Assembly: GCA_963835775.1 (NCBI GenBank)
Contig: CAWIHB010000020.1
Span: forward strand, 248,001 to 312,000
Length of the DNA: 64,000 nucleotides
Direction of reading: 5' to 3'
Origin: Palsa-504 sp963835775
GTDB lineage: Bacteria; Actinomycetota; Actinomycetes; Streptosporangiales; Streptosporangiaceae
The notes beneath the pieces were generated by a model. It made no database searches, was not told the origin of the DNA, and was given only the letters and a program-made list of their open reading frames with translations. Of this stretch, positions 1-8,857 are shown piece after piece (position 1 is the stretch's first letter; each line of letters begins with the position of its first letter). Both the position numbers and the translations under genes were made by a program.

Positions 1-506
1 GCCGCGCTGTCGTAGTAGGCCTGGCCGCGGTACCACTTGGTGCTGGCCTCGCCGAGCACGAGCCGGCCCAGGGCACCGGCGTCGAGCAGGCGCCTCAGCT
101 CCACCAGGCCGGGGTCGAAACGGTGCTGGGAGATGACCGTCAGCGCCACCCCGGCGCCCCGGGCCGCCTCGATGAGCCGGTCCGCGGCAGCCAGGCTGAC
201 GTCGATCGGCTTCTCCACGGCCAGGTGCTTGCCCGCCCGGGCTGCGCGGATGCCGATCTCCGCGTGCAGGCCGCTCGGCACGCACACGCACACCACCTCG
301 ATGTCGGGGCGGGCGAGCAGGGCGCCGAGGTCGGGCTCGGCCCGGCAGCCGCGCGCGCCGGCGAAGGCCGCGGCCGGGCCGGCGGCCACGTCGGTGACCG
401 CCACCAGCCGGGCGTCCGGCAGCACGGTTTTCGACAGCAGGGCGATGGCGTTGGCGTGGATCGCCGCGATCACTCCGGTGCCGACGATCCCGAAACCGCG
501 GGTCAC
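1..506 (-). CDS. Gfo/Idh/MocA-family NAD(P)-dependent oxidoreductase, 3' part outside window
   Basis: The reading frame starts at a GTG (506-504) that overlaps the stop of the upstream isomerase-like gene as GTGA, so the two are probably translationally coupled. About 168 codons are visible. The N-terminus has the Rossmann nucleotide-binding motif GIVGTGVIA, and further on there is the family's EKP motif (VEKPIDV), whose lysine is normally catalytic. The family oxidises or reduces sugars, inositols and related polyols with NAD(P). Lying last in an operon with a sugar transporter and a TIM-barrel isomerase, it most likely processes the imported sugar. The C-terminal substrate domain lies beyond base 1, so the substrate cannot be judged. 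Confidence 0.9.
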   Translation of the reverse strand, partial: MTRGFGIVGTGVIAAIHANAIALLSKTVLPDARLVAVTDVAAGPAAAFAGARGCRAEPDLGALLARPDIEVVCVCVPSGLHAEIGIRAARAGKHLAVEKPIDVSLAAADRLIEAARGAGVALTVISQHRFDPGLVELRRLLDAGALGRLVLGEASTKWYRGQAYYDSA

Positions 507-1348
507 GGCGTCACCTCCATCCAGGCGGCCAGCTTGGCCAGGTGCTGCGGCAGCGCGACCTCGGGCGCTTCGATCTCGGGGTGCCAGCGTTTCTCCCACT
601 CAACCGAGATCCAGCCCTGGTAGCCGCCCGCCGCGAGCAGGCCGAGCATCTGGATGACCGGCACCTCGCCCTCGCCGAGCAGGACCAGCTCCCAGTCACC
701 GCCGGGCCTGCGGCGGGCATCCTTGACCTGCGCGAGCAGGATACGCCGGCCGAGGTTGGCGTAGACGTCGGCGGGCGGCTCGCCCATGCGGTGCGGGTGG
801 TGGCTGTCCCATACCGCGCCTACCCAGTCCGGGTCGGCCATGGCCAGTAGCTCGGCCACCACCGACGAGGCGGAGAAGTCGTCGTGGGTCTCGACCCCGA
901 TGGCGACACCGAGCCGCTGAGCCAGCGGCACGCACGACTCGAGCACCCGGGCCGCGGCCCTGAGCTGCTCCTGGCGTTCCGCCCGGTCAGCGGCCAGCGC
1001 ACCGCCGAACACGCGGACCAGCGGGGACTCCCAGTCGCTGGCCAGCTCGAGGAACCGGCGCAGCTCGGGACCTGGATCCGTACCGGTCAGGCGGATCGAG
1101 CTGTCCACCGCGATGACCGGCAGCCCGGCGGCGGTTACGGTCCGCTTGATCGCAGCGCGAGCGGCGGCGGGCATCCACGGGTCGATCAGCTCACCGTCGA
1201 TGAGCCGCAGCTCGACGCCCGCGTAACCCCAGCGGCGGCCGAGAGAGACGGCCGAGGCCAGGGTGGCGTCCGGGAACGCCAGCGTGCTGAAGGCGACGCG
1301 CACCGGCGAGTTAGGGGACCCGCCGGCCTCAGTAGGCACTACAGACAC
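503..1348 (-). CDS. Sugar phosphate isomerase/epimerase-like TIM-barrel protein
   Basis: 281 residues, typical length for the xylose-isomerase-like TIM-barrel (AP endonuclease 2) superfamily. Features seen are an N-terminal beta strand (VAFSTLAFPDATL), GYAGVELR, a central IGVETHDDFS segment, a WDSHHPHRMGE segment and a C-terminal WISVEWEKRW segment; the Glu/Asp/His residues in these strands match the metal-binding positions of the fold. Family members isomerise or epimerise keto-sugars or dehydrate inosose. The substrate is unknown. It is preceded by a strong hairpin after the binding-protein gene, so it may have its own promoter as well as read-through from the transporter operon, and it is coupled to the oxidoreductase downstream. 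Confidence 0.85.
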   Translation of the reverse strand: MSVVPTEAGGSPNSPVRVAFSTLAFPDATLASAVSLGRRWGYAGVELRLIDGELIDPWMPAAARAAIKRTVTAAGLPVIAVDSSIRLTGTDPGPELRRFLELASDWESPLVRVFGGALAADRAERQEQLRAAARVLESCVPLAQRLGVAIGVETHDDFSASSVVAELLAMADPDWVGAVWDSHHPHRMGEPPADVYANLGRRILLAQVKDARRRPGGDWELVLLGEGEVPVIQMLGLLAAGGYQGWISVEWEKRWHPEIEAPEVALPQHLAKLAAWMEVTP

Positions 1349-1439
1349 ATGTGCCCCTTTATTCTCACGAGGAACATGAACAGATACCTTGCGCCATGGC
1401 TCCCTGTTAACTAGCTGGGCTAATGTGATGGTGGGGTGA

Positions 1440-1478
1440 GGCCCGTTCCTGACCGAGCGAGACGGCCAGGAACGGGCC
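1440..1478 (-). terminator. Hairpin terminator after the binding-protein gene
   Basis: A perfect 12-bp inverted repeat (1440-1451 with 1467-1478) whose 15-nt loop can add a further 3-bp helix. It lies 28 bases downstream of the binding-protein stop. There is no clear U-run, which is common for actinobacterial terminators. It may only attenuate, because the next two genes belong functionally to the same locus. Confidence 0.7.
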
Positions 1479-1506
1479 CGCTTGTTGCTGCGACCGCCGG
1501 CGACGG

Positions 1507-3231
1507 CTACCGCGGTTGCAGGTGCAGGATTACTACCTCATCGGTGCCGGAGCCGGGACCGTTGTTCGTTCCCGACGGCTGGCCGCTGTCATACGGGTTC
1601 GACTGGCTCGGCCAGCCGGTGTAGTTCTGCGAGTTGTACTCGAACCATTCCGGCGCGGTGGTGACCGGGATTACCGGCAGGTTGGCCGCGACGTACTGCT
1701 CGAGCGGGAGGAGGTCGGTGGCCTGTTGCGAGACCGTCGTGGCCCCGGCCAGTGTGGCTATGTCGGCGTTGAGCGCCGGGTCGCTCAGCCGCTCGTAGTC
1801 GCCGACGGCGGCCGAGCCGGAGGCGAGTGCGCTGTTCAGCCAGCCGTCGTACATGTTGTACGGGCTGATCCCGCCGTTCGACCAGTGCTCGGTCACGGAG
1901 AAGTCGCCGTCGGCGACATCAGCGTTCCAGGCGTCCACGGACAGGCCCTGGAATGTCGCGTCGATCCCGGCCGCCTTCAGTTCCTGGGCGGCGATGGAGT
2001 CGACCTCAGACATATCCGTGTACGCGGTGGGGCTGATGATCGTTATCGCGACGGTCTGGCCGCCCTTTTCGAAGAAGCCGTTGCTTCCCTTCGTGAAGCC
2101 GGCCTTGGTCAGGACCTGCTCGGCCGCGGCCACGTTGCTGGTGCTCGGCATGGTCGCCGACGTCACCGGTCCGGCCCAGGCCTGGAAGGTCGGCAGTGTC
2201 AGCCCGCCCGATTCGGTGATGGGGCTGGCGAGGCCGGCCTCGCCCTCGGAGGCGAGCAGGGTGCGGTTGACCGCGAGGCTGATCGCCTGCCGTACGGCCA
2301 GCTGGTTGGTCGGCCACTTGGTCAGGTTCGGCTCGAGGCTCTCATCGCCGCCGGCCGCCTCCCAGTAGCCGTGGTGGGCCGGGTCGGTGTCGACGAACTC
2401 CTTCTGCAGGCCCGGGATGTAGTTCCCGGTCCAGTCGATCTGGTTGGAGAACAGCGCGCTGAGCGCGCCGGTGTTGGAGGTGTAGACCGGGAAGTCGACG
2501 TTCGGGACCTTGACGAGGGCGGCCTGCCAGTAGTAGGGGTTCTTCTTCAGGATGATGCCTTGCGGCGTGAAGCTGCCCAGCATGTACGGCCCGGTACCGA
2601 CCGGGGTCGCGTCGGTGAAGGTCGCCGGGTTGACGCCGTTCCACTGCGCCTTCGGCACGATCGCCTGGCCGGCGATTTCCTCTAGGTTGGTGTACTGGGA
2701 TGTCGGGAACGTGAGCGTCACGGTGTTGCCGGACGTGCTCACGCTGGAGATGTTCAGGCCGCCGCTGTTGATCGACGCGTTGGCCTTCACCATGTCGAAG
2801 GTGAAGGCGACGTCGGCCGGGGTCAGCGCAGTGCCGTTGTTCCACTTCACGCCCTGGCGGATCGTGAACGTGATCGTCTTGTCGCCGTTAGACCACGCAT
2901 AGGACGTGGCGAGCCACGGGTAGTTGATCGTCGGCGAGGCGAGGTCGAACTGGATCAGCGGCTCGTAGATGAGCCCGGTCGCGCCCATGCCGTAGGCGGC
3001 CGGGGTGGGGTCGAATGGATTGAAGTCCTGGGTGATGGTGGTCTCCGGCGAGCTCTCCATGACCAGGGTCTTCCCCGTGGTCGCGGCGCTGCTCGAGCTC
3101 GATGCCGAGCTGGAGCCGGAGCTGGAGCACGCGCCCAGCCCGACCGCGAGCAAGGAGGCGGTCCCTACCGCGAAGAGCCATCTAGTTCTGTGCAATCTCC
3201 TCATCAGTCTCGTCTTTCTCTCGGGTTTCAT
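1507..3231 (-). CDS. Extracellular solute-binding lipoprotein, Opp/Dpp type (family 5)
   Basis: 574 residues, normal for family 5 binding proteins. The N-terminus has basic residues, a hydrophobic stretch and the lipobox LGAC (Cys35), followed by a Ser-rich linker, so it should be a membrane-anchored lipoprotein outside the cell. The body begins TLVMESSPETTITQDFNPFDP and contains the usual YEPLI and TFTIRQGVKWNNGTALTPADV segments of the fold. It delivers a ligand to the two permeases and two ATPases upstream in the same operon. Family 5 proteins bind peptides, nickel or oligosaccharides; the LacI gene and beta-glucosidase next door favour an oligosaccharide here. An internal ATG at codon 10 is an alternative start. 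Confidence 0.92.
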   Translation of the reverse strand: MKPERKTRLMRRLHRTRWLFAVGTASLLAVGLGACSSSGSSSASSSSSAATTGKTLVMESSPETTITQDFNPFDPTPAAYGMGATGLIYEPLIQFDLASPTINYPWLATSYAWSNGDKTITFTIRQGVKWNNGTALTPADVAFTFDMVKANASINSGGLNISSVSTSGNTVTLTFPTSQYTNLEEIAGQAIVPKAQWNGVNPATFTDATPVGTGPYMLGSFTPQGIILKKNPYYWQAALVKVPNVDFPVYTSNTGALSALFSNQIDWTGNYIPGLQKEFVDTDPAHHGYWEAAGGDESLEPNLTKWPTNQLAVRQAISLAVNRTLLASEGEAGLASPITESGGLTLPTFQAWAGPVTSATMPSTSNVAAAEQVLTKAGFTKGSNGFFEKGGQTVAITIISPTAYTDMSEVDSIAAQELKAAGIDATFQGLSVDAWNADVADGDFSVTEHWSNGGISPYNMYDGWLNSALASGSAAVGDYERLSDPALNADIATLAGATTVSQQATDLLPLEQYVAANLPVIPVTTAPEWFEYNSQNYTGWPSQSNPYDSGQPSGTNNGPGSGTDEVVILHLQPR

Positions 3232-3241
3232 CGGTTGTGGA

Positions 3242-4315
3242 CTATGTGGTCGTGGTGTCGCTACCCCCCCGTGGCCCGGAGACGAGCTCCGGTGCGGCGG
3301 CGTCCAGGTGCCAGCAGGCCGCGCCTCGCGTGTCCGAGATCTGCGTCAGGGCCGGGTCCTCCCGCCGGCATAGGTCATCGGCGAACGGGCACCTGGGATG
3401 GAACGGGCAGCCCTGCGCGGCCGCGTCGTCCAGGTGCTGCGGCCTTCCGGAGGCGGTGGCGGGCCCCTGGCGCCGGCTGCCGCCGCGAAGCGCGCTGCCG
3501 AGGTTGTCCGGGTCCGGCGCGGAGGCCACCAGTAGCTGCGTGTAGGGATGCGCCGGGTCCTGGGTGAGCTCCTCGGCCGGGCCGCGCTCGACGATCTCTC
3601 CGGCGTACATGACCAGGATCTCGTCCGCGAAGTAGCGGGCCGAGGCGATGTCGTGGGTGATGTAGAGCATCGCGAGCCTGAAACGCCGGCGGAGGTCGTC
3701 GAGCAGGTTGAGCATCTCCAGCCGGATCGAGACGTCCAGCATGGACACTGGTTCGTCGGCGAGCAGCACGCTCGGGCGGGCGGCCAGCGCACGGGCGAAG
3801 GAGACCCGCTGGCGCTGGCCGCCGGACAGTTCGTGCGGGTACTTGGCCAGGAACTGCTTGGCCGGCGTGAGCCGGACCTGCTCCATCAGCGCGACGACCT
3901 CCTGGCCGACCTTCGCGTCCCGGCCCTGATGAAGCTTCACCGGGCGCTCGAGGTGATAGCGCACGGTGTGTATCGGGTTGAGCGAGGAGAACGGGTCCTG
4001 GAACACGAGCTGGACCTCGCTCTTGTACCGCCGGAAGTCCCTGCGGCCGGACACCTGCACCTGCCGGCCGTCCAGCCGGATCGTGCCGGAGGTGAGCCGT
4101 TCCTGCCCGGCCAGCAGCCTGGCCGCGGTGGACTTGCCCGAACCGCTCTCGCCGACGAGCGCGACGACGGCGCCGCGGTACAGGTTGAAGGAGACATCCC
4201 GGACCGCGTGCAGCGTGTGGCCGCGGCCGACCCGGAAGTCCTTGCTGAGCGAGATCGCCTCCATGGCGAGCGGCCCGCGTGCCGCAGCCGCGGACGTCAG
4301 GGTCTGTTCGCTCAT
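3242..4315 (-). CDS. ABC transporter ATP-binding protein, OppF/DppF-like
   Basis: 357 residues from an ATG that overlaps the stop of the preceding ATPase gene as ATGA; a longer reading frame upstream is only overlap with that gene. Walker A is GESGSGKST (about residues 55-63), the signature is LSGGQRQRVSFARA, Walker B is VLLADEP and the switch histidine is in ITHD. The C-terminus has the Opp/Dpp-specific extension with a cysteine cluster (GCPFHPRCPFADDLC), thought in this family to bind an Fe-S cluster. It forms a heterodimeric cytoplasmic motor with the other ATPase. The lipoprotein gene follows 10 bases downstream. Confidence 0.93.
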   Translation of the reverse strand: MSEQTLTSAAAARGPLAMEAISLSKDFRVGRGHTLHAVRDVSFNLYRGAVVALVGESGSGKSTAARLLAGQERLTSGTIRLDGRQVQVSGRRDFRRYKSEVQLVFQDPFSSLNPIHTVRYHLERPVKLHQGRDAKVGQEVVALMEQVRLTPAKQFLAKYPHELSGGQRQRVSFARALAARPSVLLADEPVSMLDVSIRLEMLNLLDDLRRRFRLAMLYITHDIASARYFADEILVMYAGEIVERGPAEELTQDPAHPYTQLLVASAPDPDNLGSALRGGSRRQGPATASGRPQHLDDAAAQGCPFHPRCPFADDLCRREDPALTQISDTRGAACWHLDAAAPELVSGPRGGSDTTTT

Positions 4316-5529
4316 GGTTCCTGCTCCCCGGCTGGGCTTCCCGGGGCCGCGGACGGCCCGGGCGGCGGCGCCGGAGTGTCCGGAAGCACGAACGGGCAGG
4401 CCGTCACGTGGTCCGGATCGCTGGACGTGGTGACCGGCAGCAGTCGCATGTCCACCTCCCGGCACTCCGGCCTGGCGTACCCGCAGCGGGGCTCGAACGG
4501 GCAGCCGGGGGGCGGGTCGTGCAGATCGGGCGGCGAGCCCGGGATCCCGGTCAGCTCGCGGCGGGGTCCGCGCAGCGACGGGAACGAGTTGAGCAGGCCC
4601 TTGGTGTAGGGGTGAGCGGCCTCGCGGTGGATCTCGTCCGACGTGGCGATTTCGACAAACTGGCCGGCGTACATCACGGCGATCCGGTCGGTGAGTTCGA
4701 GCAGGAGCGAGAGATCGTGGGTGATGAACAGTATCGAGAAACCCAGGCGGTCTTTGAGCTCGATGATCTGGGCCAGGATGTCCCGCTGCACCACCACGTC
4801 GAGCGCGGTGGTCGGCTCGTCCATGATGATGATCTCCGGTTCGGCGGCCAGCGCCATGGCGATCATCACCCGCTGGCGCATGCCGCCGGACAGCTCATGC
4901 GGATAGCTGCGCAGCCGGGACCGGGGGATGCCGACGAGGTCGAGCAAGGATGCGGCCCTGGAGTGGGCTTCGTCCCTCGGCATCTTCAGGTGGGCGTGGA
5001 TGGCGTCGAGCAGCTGGTCGCGGACGTTGAGCACCGGGTTGAGCGCGTTCATCGCGCTCTGGAAGACGATGGCGATCTCGCGCCAGCGCAGCCGCCGCAG
5101 CTCATCCGGCCGCATCTTCAGTACGTCGGCAGGCCTGGACACCCGGCGGCCGCTGTAGGTGACGCTGCCGTTCGTGACCAGCGCGGGGGCGCGCAGCAGG
5201 CGGCAGGCGCCGTAGGCCAGCGTCGACTTGCCCGACCCGCTCTCGCCCGCCAGGCCGACCACCTCGCTGGCCCCGAGGGCGAGGTTCACATGGTCCACGG
5301 CGCGCACATCGCCGGCCGGGGTGCGGTACACAACCGACAGGTCGCGGATGTCGAGTACGGGACCGGAGCCCGGGGCGCCGGCGTCGGCCGGGGATGAGCT
5401 GGCCGCGGGACCGGCCGCCGCGCTGGCCGCGGGACCGGCCGCCGCGCTGGCCGCGCGGTGGGTGGCCCGGTCAAAGGCCCGGCCGGCGGCCTGGCCGATG
5501 GCGCGGTCGGCCGCCGGGTCCGCGCTCAT
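4312..5529 (-). CDS. ABC transporter ATP-binding protein, OppD/DppD-like
   Basis: 405 residues. The start ATG overlaps the permease stop (ATGA). Walker A GESGSGKST is at about residues 94-102, the signature is LSGGMRQRVMIAMAL, Walker B is IIIMDEP and the switch is ITHD; the C-terminal Cys-rich Opp/Dpp extension (PPGCPFEPRCGYARPEC) is present. The first ~55 residues are an Ala/Gly/Pro/Ser-rich extension, encoded partly by a 24-bp tandem repeat, that is not part of the conserved domain and may be recent. It pairs with the OppF-like ATPase to power uptake. Confidence 0.93.
   Translation of the reverse strand: MSADPAADRAIGQAAGRAFDRATHRAASAAAGPAASAAAGPAASSSPADAGAPGSGPVLDIRDLSVVYRTPAGDVRAVDHVNLALGASEVVGLAGESGSGKSTLAYGACRLLRAPALVTNGSVTYSGRRVSRPADVLKMRPDELRRLRWREIAIVFQSAMNALNPVLNVRDQLLDAIHAHLKMPRDEAHSRAASLLDLVGIPRSRLRSYPHELSGGMRQRVMIAMALAAEPEIIIMDEPTTALDVVVQRDILAQIIELKDRLGFSILFITHDLSLLLELTDRIAVMYAGQFVEIATSDEIHREAAHPYTKGLLNSFPSLRGPRRELTGIPGSPPDLHDPPPGCPFEPRCGYARPECREVDMRLLPVTTSSDPDHVTACPFVLPDTPAPPPGPSAAPGSPAGEQEP
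5398..5458. repeat. 24-bp tandem repeat in the OppD-like N-terminal extension
   Basis: Two full copies of a 24-bp unit (5398-5421 and 5422-5445) plus a partial third. Because 24 is a multiple of three, copy-number change keeps frame and alters only the length of the Ala-Gly-Pro linker (AASAAAGP units) of the ATPase. Confidence 0.8.
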
Positions 5530-6581
5530 CGGCGCTCACCCGCGTCGGCCTCGTCGAGCAGCGAACTTCGCGAGAACGAGTGCAGGAAGCCGGCGAGCCC
5601 GTTGCGGCGCAGCGAGATCTCGCTCAGCACGGGCGTGGGGTCCGCGGGCTTGAGCCAACGCCCGGCGATCCTGCTGGCACTGCTCGCGTCGCGCAGGCGG
5701 GGGTTGCCGAGCTCGTCGATGCCCGTATTCAGCAGCACCAGGGCGGTGCCCATGAGCGCCACCGCCAGGCCCGGCGGCACGAACCACCACCAGGCCCCGA
5801 GCTGCAGTGCCTGCTGGCTCTGGGCCCAGTAGAGCATGGTTCCCAGGCTCCAGCTGTTCAGGTCGGCGACCCCGATGAAGGCGAGGGCGACGGAGGCCCC
5901 GATGGCGTACAGCACGGTGTTCACGAAGCTCGCCGCGATCAGGCTTACCTCGTTGGGGACGATCTCGAAGGCGATGATCCGCCAGGTTCCCTCCCCGGTC
6001 TCCCGGGACGCGGCCACGAAGTCGCGATTGCGGATGGCCAGGGTCTGGGCCCGCATCACCCGCGCCCCCCACGGCCAGCCCAGCAGGGCGAGCACGACGA
6101 TGGTCGGCGTCTCTCCCCGGTTCGGGAAGTAGCCGAGCAGGACGATGAGCAGCGGCAGCGCCGGAATGACCAGGAACACGTTGGTGAGCAGCGACAGCAG
6201 TTCATCCCAGAAGCCGCCGAGGAAGGCGGACGTGACGCCTACGATCACGGCGAGCGCCGTGGCCACCACGCCGACGATGAGCCCGAGCTCCAGGGTGAGG
6301 CGGATCCCGACCAGGAGCTGGGATAGCACGTCTTGCCCGCTCTGCGTGGTACCGAGCAGATGCGCCGCGCTGGGCGCGTTCATCGACGCGTTCGGGTTGG
6401 GGTTCTGGTACGACGGGTCATAGGGGGTGACCAGCGGCCCGATGATGGCCGTGAGCACGAAGAGGCCGAACAGGACAACGCCCGCCTTGGCCTTGGTCGG
6501 CATCCGGCGCCACCAGCCGGGCTGGGGCGCTTCCTGGGTGACGGCGGTGAGTTCAGTGCTGATGACCGGTGCGACCGTCAT
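5526..6581 (-). CDS. ABC transporter permease, OppC/DppC-like
   Basis: 351 residues. A cytoplasmic N-terminus is followed by a first membrane span (AGVVLFGLFVLTAIIGPLV), the extracytoplasmic LLGTTQSGQDV segment typical of DppC proteins, and several further spans. The coupling-loop EAA-type motif is in ASRETGEGTWRIIAFEIVPNE. Its start overlaps the stop of the OppB-like gene as ATGA. It forms the membrane channel with the OppB-like permease. Confidence 0.93.
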   Translation of the reverse strand: MTVAPVISTELTAVTQEAPQPGWWRRMPTKAKAGVVLFGLFVLTAIIGPLVTPYDPSYQNPNPNASMNAPSAAHLLGTTQSGQDVLSQLLVGIRLTLELGLIVGVVATALAVIVGVTSAFLGGFWDELLSLLTNVFLVIPALPLLIVLLGYFPNRGETPTIVVLALLGWPWGARVMRAQTLAIRNRDFVAASRETGEGTWRIIAFEIVPNEVSLIAASFVNTVLYAIGASVALAFIGVADLNSWSLGTMLYWAQSQQALQLGAWWWFVPPGLAVALMGTALVLLNTGIDELGNPRLRDASSASRIAGRWLKPADPTPVLSEISLRRNGLAGFLHSFSRSSLLDEADAGERR

Positions 6582-7564
6582 CGCGTCGCCTCCCGGGATC
6601 GGGCGCGGGGATCGACGAACACGATGATGAGGTCGACGATCAGGTTGGCGAGCAGGACAGAGAAGGTGATCACCAGGAAGATCCCCTGCGTCAGCGCGTA
6701 GTCGTCCGAGCTGACCGCGTTGATCAGCAGCAGGCCGATCCCGGGGTAGGAGAAGACGATCTCCATGATCAGGGCGCCGGATACCACGAAGCCGATCGCC
6801 AGGCCGAAGCCCTGCAGCTGCGGCAGGATCGCGTTGCGCGCGGCGTAGGTGAAGATGACCCTGCGGTTGGGCAGGCCCTTGGCCTGGGCGGCGACCACGT
6901 AGTCCTCGCCGACGGTCGTGATCATGACGTTGCGCATCTGCAGCATCCAGCCGGCTATCGAGGTGAGCACGATCGTGAGGGCCGGGAGCAGCGAGTGGTC
7001 GATGGCGCTGCCGATGAACGCCCAGTGCCAGCCCGGGATCAGGCCCTGGCCGTAGCCCTGGCCGATCGGGAAGACGTGGAGCTTGACCGCGAACAACTCG
7101 AGCAGGATCAGCGCGAAGAAGAAGTAGGGAATCGCCTGCAGGAACATGAGCCCGGGCAGCACGCGGTCCAGCCCGCCGCCGTGCCGCCAGCCGGCCGCAA
7201 TGCCGAGGACGGTACCCACTGCGAAGGCAATCACGGTCGCGCTGCCCACCAGGATGATCGTCCAGGGCAGGGCCTCACCGAGCAGGGTGGAGACCTGGGC
7301 CGGGAATTCGCTGGAGCTGGTCCCGAGGTTAAAGTGGGCCACGTCGACGAGATAGGCCCAGTACTGATGCCAGATCGAGCCCGCATTTCCCACGCCGAGC
7401 ATGGCCTCGATCGCGCGGTAGGCCGAGGGCTGCAGGTCGGTGAACTTCGACATGATGCTCTCGACCGCGTTCCCCGGCACCAGGCGCGGGATAGCGAAGT
7501 TGATGGTGAGCGCCACCCAGGCCGCGACGACGTAGAAGACCAGGCGGCGAATGATGAAGGACAT
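6578..7564 (-). CDS. ABC transporter permease, OppB/DppB-like
   Basis: 328 residues, family length. The N-terminal FIIRRLVFYVVAAWVALTINF span and the IPRLVPGN motif are typical of DppB proteins, and the cytoplasmic coupling loop (AQAKGLPNRRVIFTYAARNAILP) is clear. Six membrane spans are expected. It starts 8 bases after the lacI stop, so regulator and transporter genes form one transcript. It contributes half of the translocation pore. Confidence 0.93.
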   Translation of the reverse strand: MSFIIRRLVFYVVAAWVALTINFAIPRLVPGNAVESIMSKFTDLQPSAYRAIEAMLGVGNAGSIWHQYWAYLVDVAHFNLGTSSSEFPAQVSTLLGEALPWTIILVGSATVIAFAVGTVLGIAAGWRHGGGLDRVLPGLMFLQAIPYFFFALILLELFAVKLHVFPIGQGYGQGLIPGWHWAFIGSAIDHSLLPALTIVLTSIAGWMLQMRNVMITTVGEDYVVAAQAKGLPNRRVIFTYAARNAILPQLQGFGLAIGFVVSGALIMEIVFSYPGIGLLLINAVSSDDYALTQGIFLVITFSVLLANLIVDLIIVFVDPRARSREATR

Positions 7565-7572
7565 GGTGCCTC

Positions 7573-8721
7573 CTATGCCTTCGCTGGCATCCGGGCCGCG
7601 CGCCGGGCAGGCCGTTTGCTGGGCGCGGCCCCGTCGCGGCCGGCCCCGTCGCGTTCGGCCCGGAGCGGCAGGACCGGCTGGCGGGTCCCGGCTTCAGCGG
7701 AACAGCCGCAGCTGGATCGCAGCACCAGTTCGGTCGGCAGCAGCTCCACGGCCGGGCTCAGGTCCGGGTCGGCGATCCGGTCGAGCAGCCGGGCACAGGC
7801 CCGCTCGCCGAGCAGGCGCATCGGCTGGTGAACGGTGGTCAGCGTCGGGTCGTACAGGCTGCCGAGCACGATGTCATCGAAGCCGACCACGGCCACCTCG
7901 TCGGGCACGCGCACGCCCCCCGCCGCGAAGGCCCTGAGTACCCCGATCGCCATCTGGTCGTTGGCGCACACCACGGCATCGGGCATCGCCCCGCGGTGCC
8001 GGGCGAGCAGGTTCTCGGCGGCCTGCTCGCCGCTGCGCACGCTGAGGATGCCCTGTACGGAGCCGATCAGCCGGCTTCGCGGATGCTCGCGCAGCACATG
8101 CTCAAGGGCCAGCCGTCGCTCGCCCGCGTCGGGGGAGTTCGGCGGCCCGTCGATGTGGAACAGCCGCCGCTTGCCGTGATCGATGATGAGGTGGCTGATG
8201 ATCGCCGCCGAGCCCGAGAAGTTGTCGGCCGCGACCACATCGGCCGCCGTCTCGCCCGGCGTCCCGGCGATGACCACCACGGGCACCCGCGCGGCCAGTC
8301 GCTCGATGATGGGGGAGGCGACGAAACCCTCGCCGATGAGGATCCCGTCGACCTTGCCGGACAGCGAGTCCAGCCGGGAGAAGTCGGACCGGTCGCCCTG
8401 CATGAAGGTGATCAGCAGGGACCAGTTGCGGTGCCTGATGCGGGCCTCGACGCCGCGCAGCACCTCGTCGTAGTACAGCAGGCCCACGTTCTCGATGTCG
8501 AAGTGCTCGAGCTCGCGCTCCACGCACACCAGGCCGATCACGTCCTTGCGGCGGCGGGACAGGCTCTGCGCCGCGCCGTCGGGGACGTAACCGAGCTCCT
8601 CGATGGCCTGCTGGACCCGGAGCCGGGTGGCTTCGCGGACCCGATCCTGGCCGTGGACGACCCTCGAGACGGTCGCCGTAGACACGCCCGCCAGGCGCGC
8701 CACGTCGTAGAGGGTTACCAC
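7573..8721 (-). CDS. LacI-family transcriptional regulator of the carbohydrate locus
   Basis: 382 residues. An N-terminal LacI helix-turn-helix (LYDVARLAGVSTATVSRVV) is followed by the hinge helix (GAAQSLSRRRKDVIGLV) and a periplasmic-binding-protein-like effector domain ending in the VGFDDIVLGSLYDPTLTTV segment. It probably represses the downstream transporter operon and the divergent beta-glucosidase gene, with an imported sugar as inducer. Two palindromic sites in the 136-bp divergent gap are its likely operators. The ~40-residue Arg/Ala-rich tail after LVLRSSCGC is not part of the usual domain. Confidence 0.93.
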   Translation of the reverse strand: MVTLYDVARLAGVSTATVSRVVHGQDRVREATRLRVQQAIEELGYVPDGAAQSLSRRRKDVIGLVCVERELEHFDIENVGLLYYDEVLRGVEARIRHRNWSLLITFMQGDRSDFSRLDSLSGKVDGILIGEGFVASPIIERLAARVPVVVIAGTPGETAADVVAADNFSGSAAIISHLIIDHGKRRLFHIDGPPNSPDAGERRLALEHVLREHPRSRLIGSVQGILSVRSGEQAAENLLARHRGAMPDAVVCANDQMAIGVLRAFAAGGVRVPDEVAVVGFDDIVLGSLYDPTLTTVHQPMRLLGERACARLLDRIADPDLSPAVELLPTELVLRSSCGCSAEAGTRQPVLPLRAERDGAGRDGAAPSKRPARRAARMPAKA

Positions 8722-8768
8722 TTTTTCCCGATCAGCGACATTGCTGTCATTTCCTTATTTACCGGGAT

Positions 8769-8800
8769 GTAAGCGTTTACACCGAAAATCTAAGCGCTTA
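8769..8800. promoter_or_regulatory. Two LacI-type operator palindromes between lacI and the beta-glucosidase gene
   Basis: An imperfect palindrome GTAAGCGTTTAC (8769-8780) and a perfect palindrome TAAGCGCTTA (8791-8800) sit 22 bp centre to centre, about two helical turns apart. Both have the central CG of LacI-family operators. They lie 48-80 bases upstream of the lacI start and 58-90 bases upstream of the glucosidase start, so one repressor could control both directions. No equally good copy was seen before the downstream isomerase-like gene. Confidence 0.8.
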
Positions 8801-8857
8801 CACTAACCCTCAGCACAGGGGCCGTCAAGGTCCGTAGCCGCGCACAAGGAGAGGCTG

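Noticed and set aside
4316..4465. 50-residue N-terminal extension of the OppF-like ATPase
   Set aside because: It overlaps the end of the OppD-like gene; the ATGA start with the conserved domain right after it is the normal operon arrangement.
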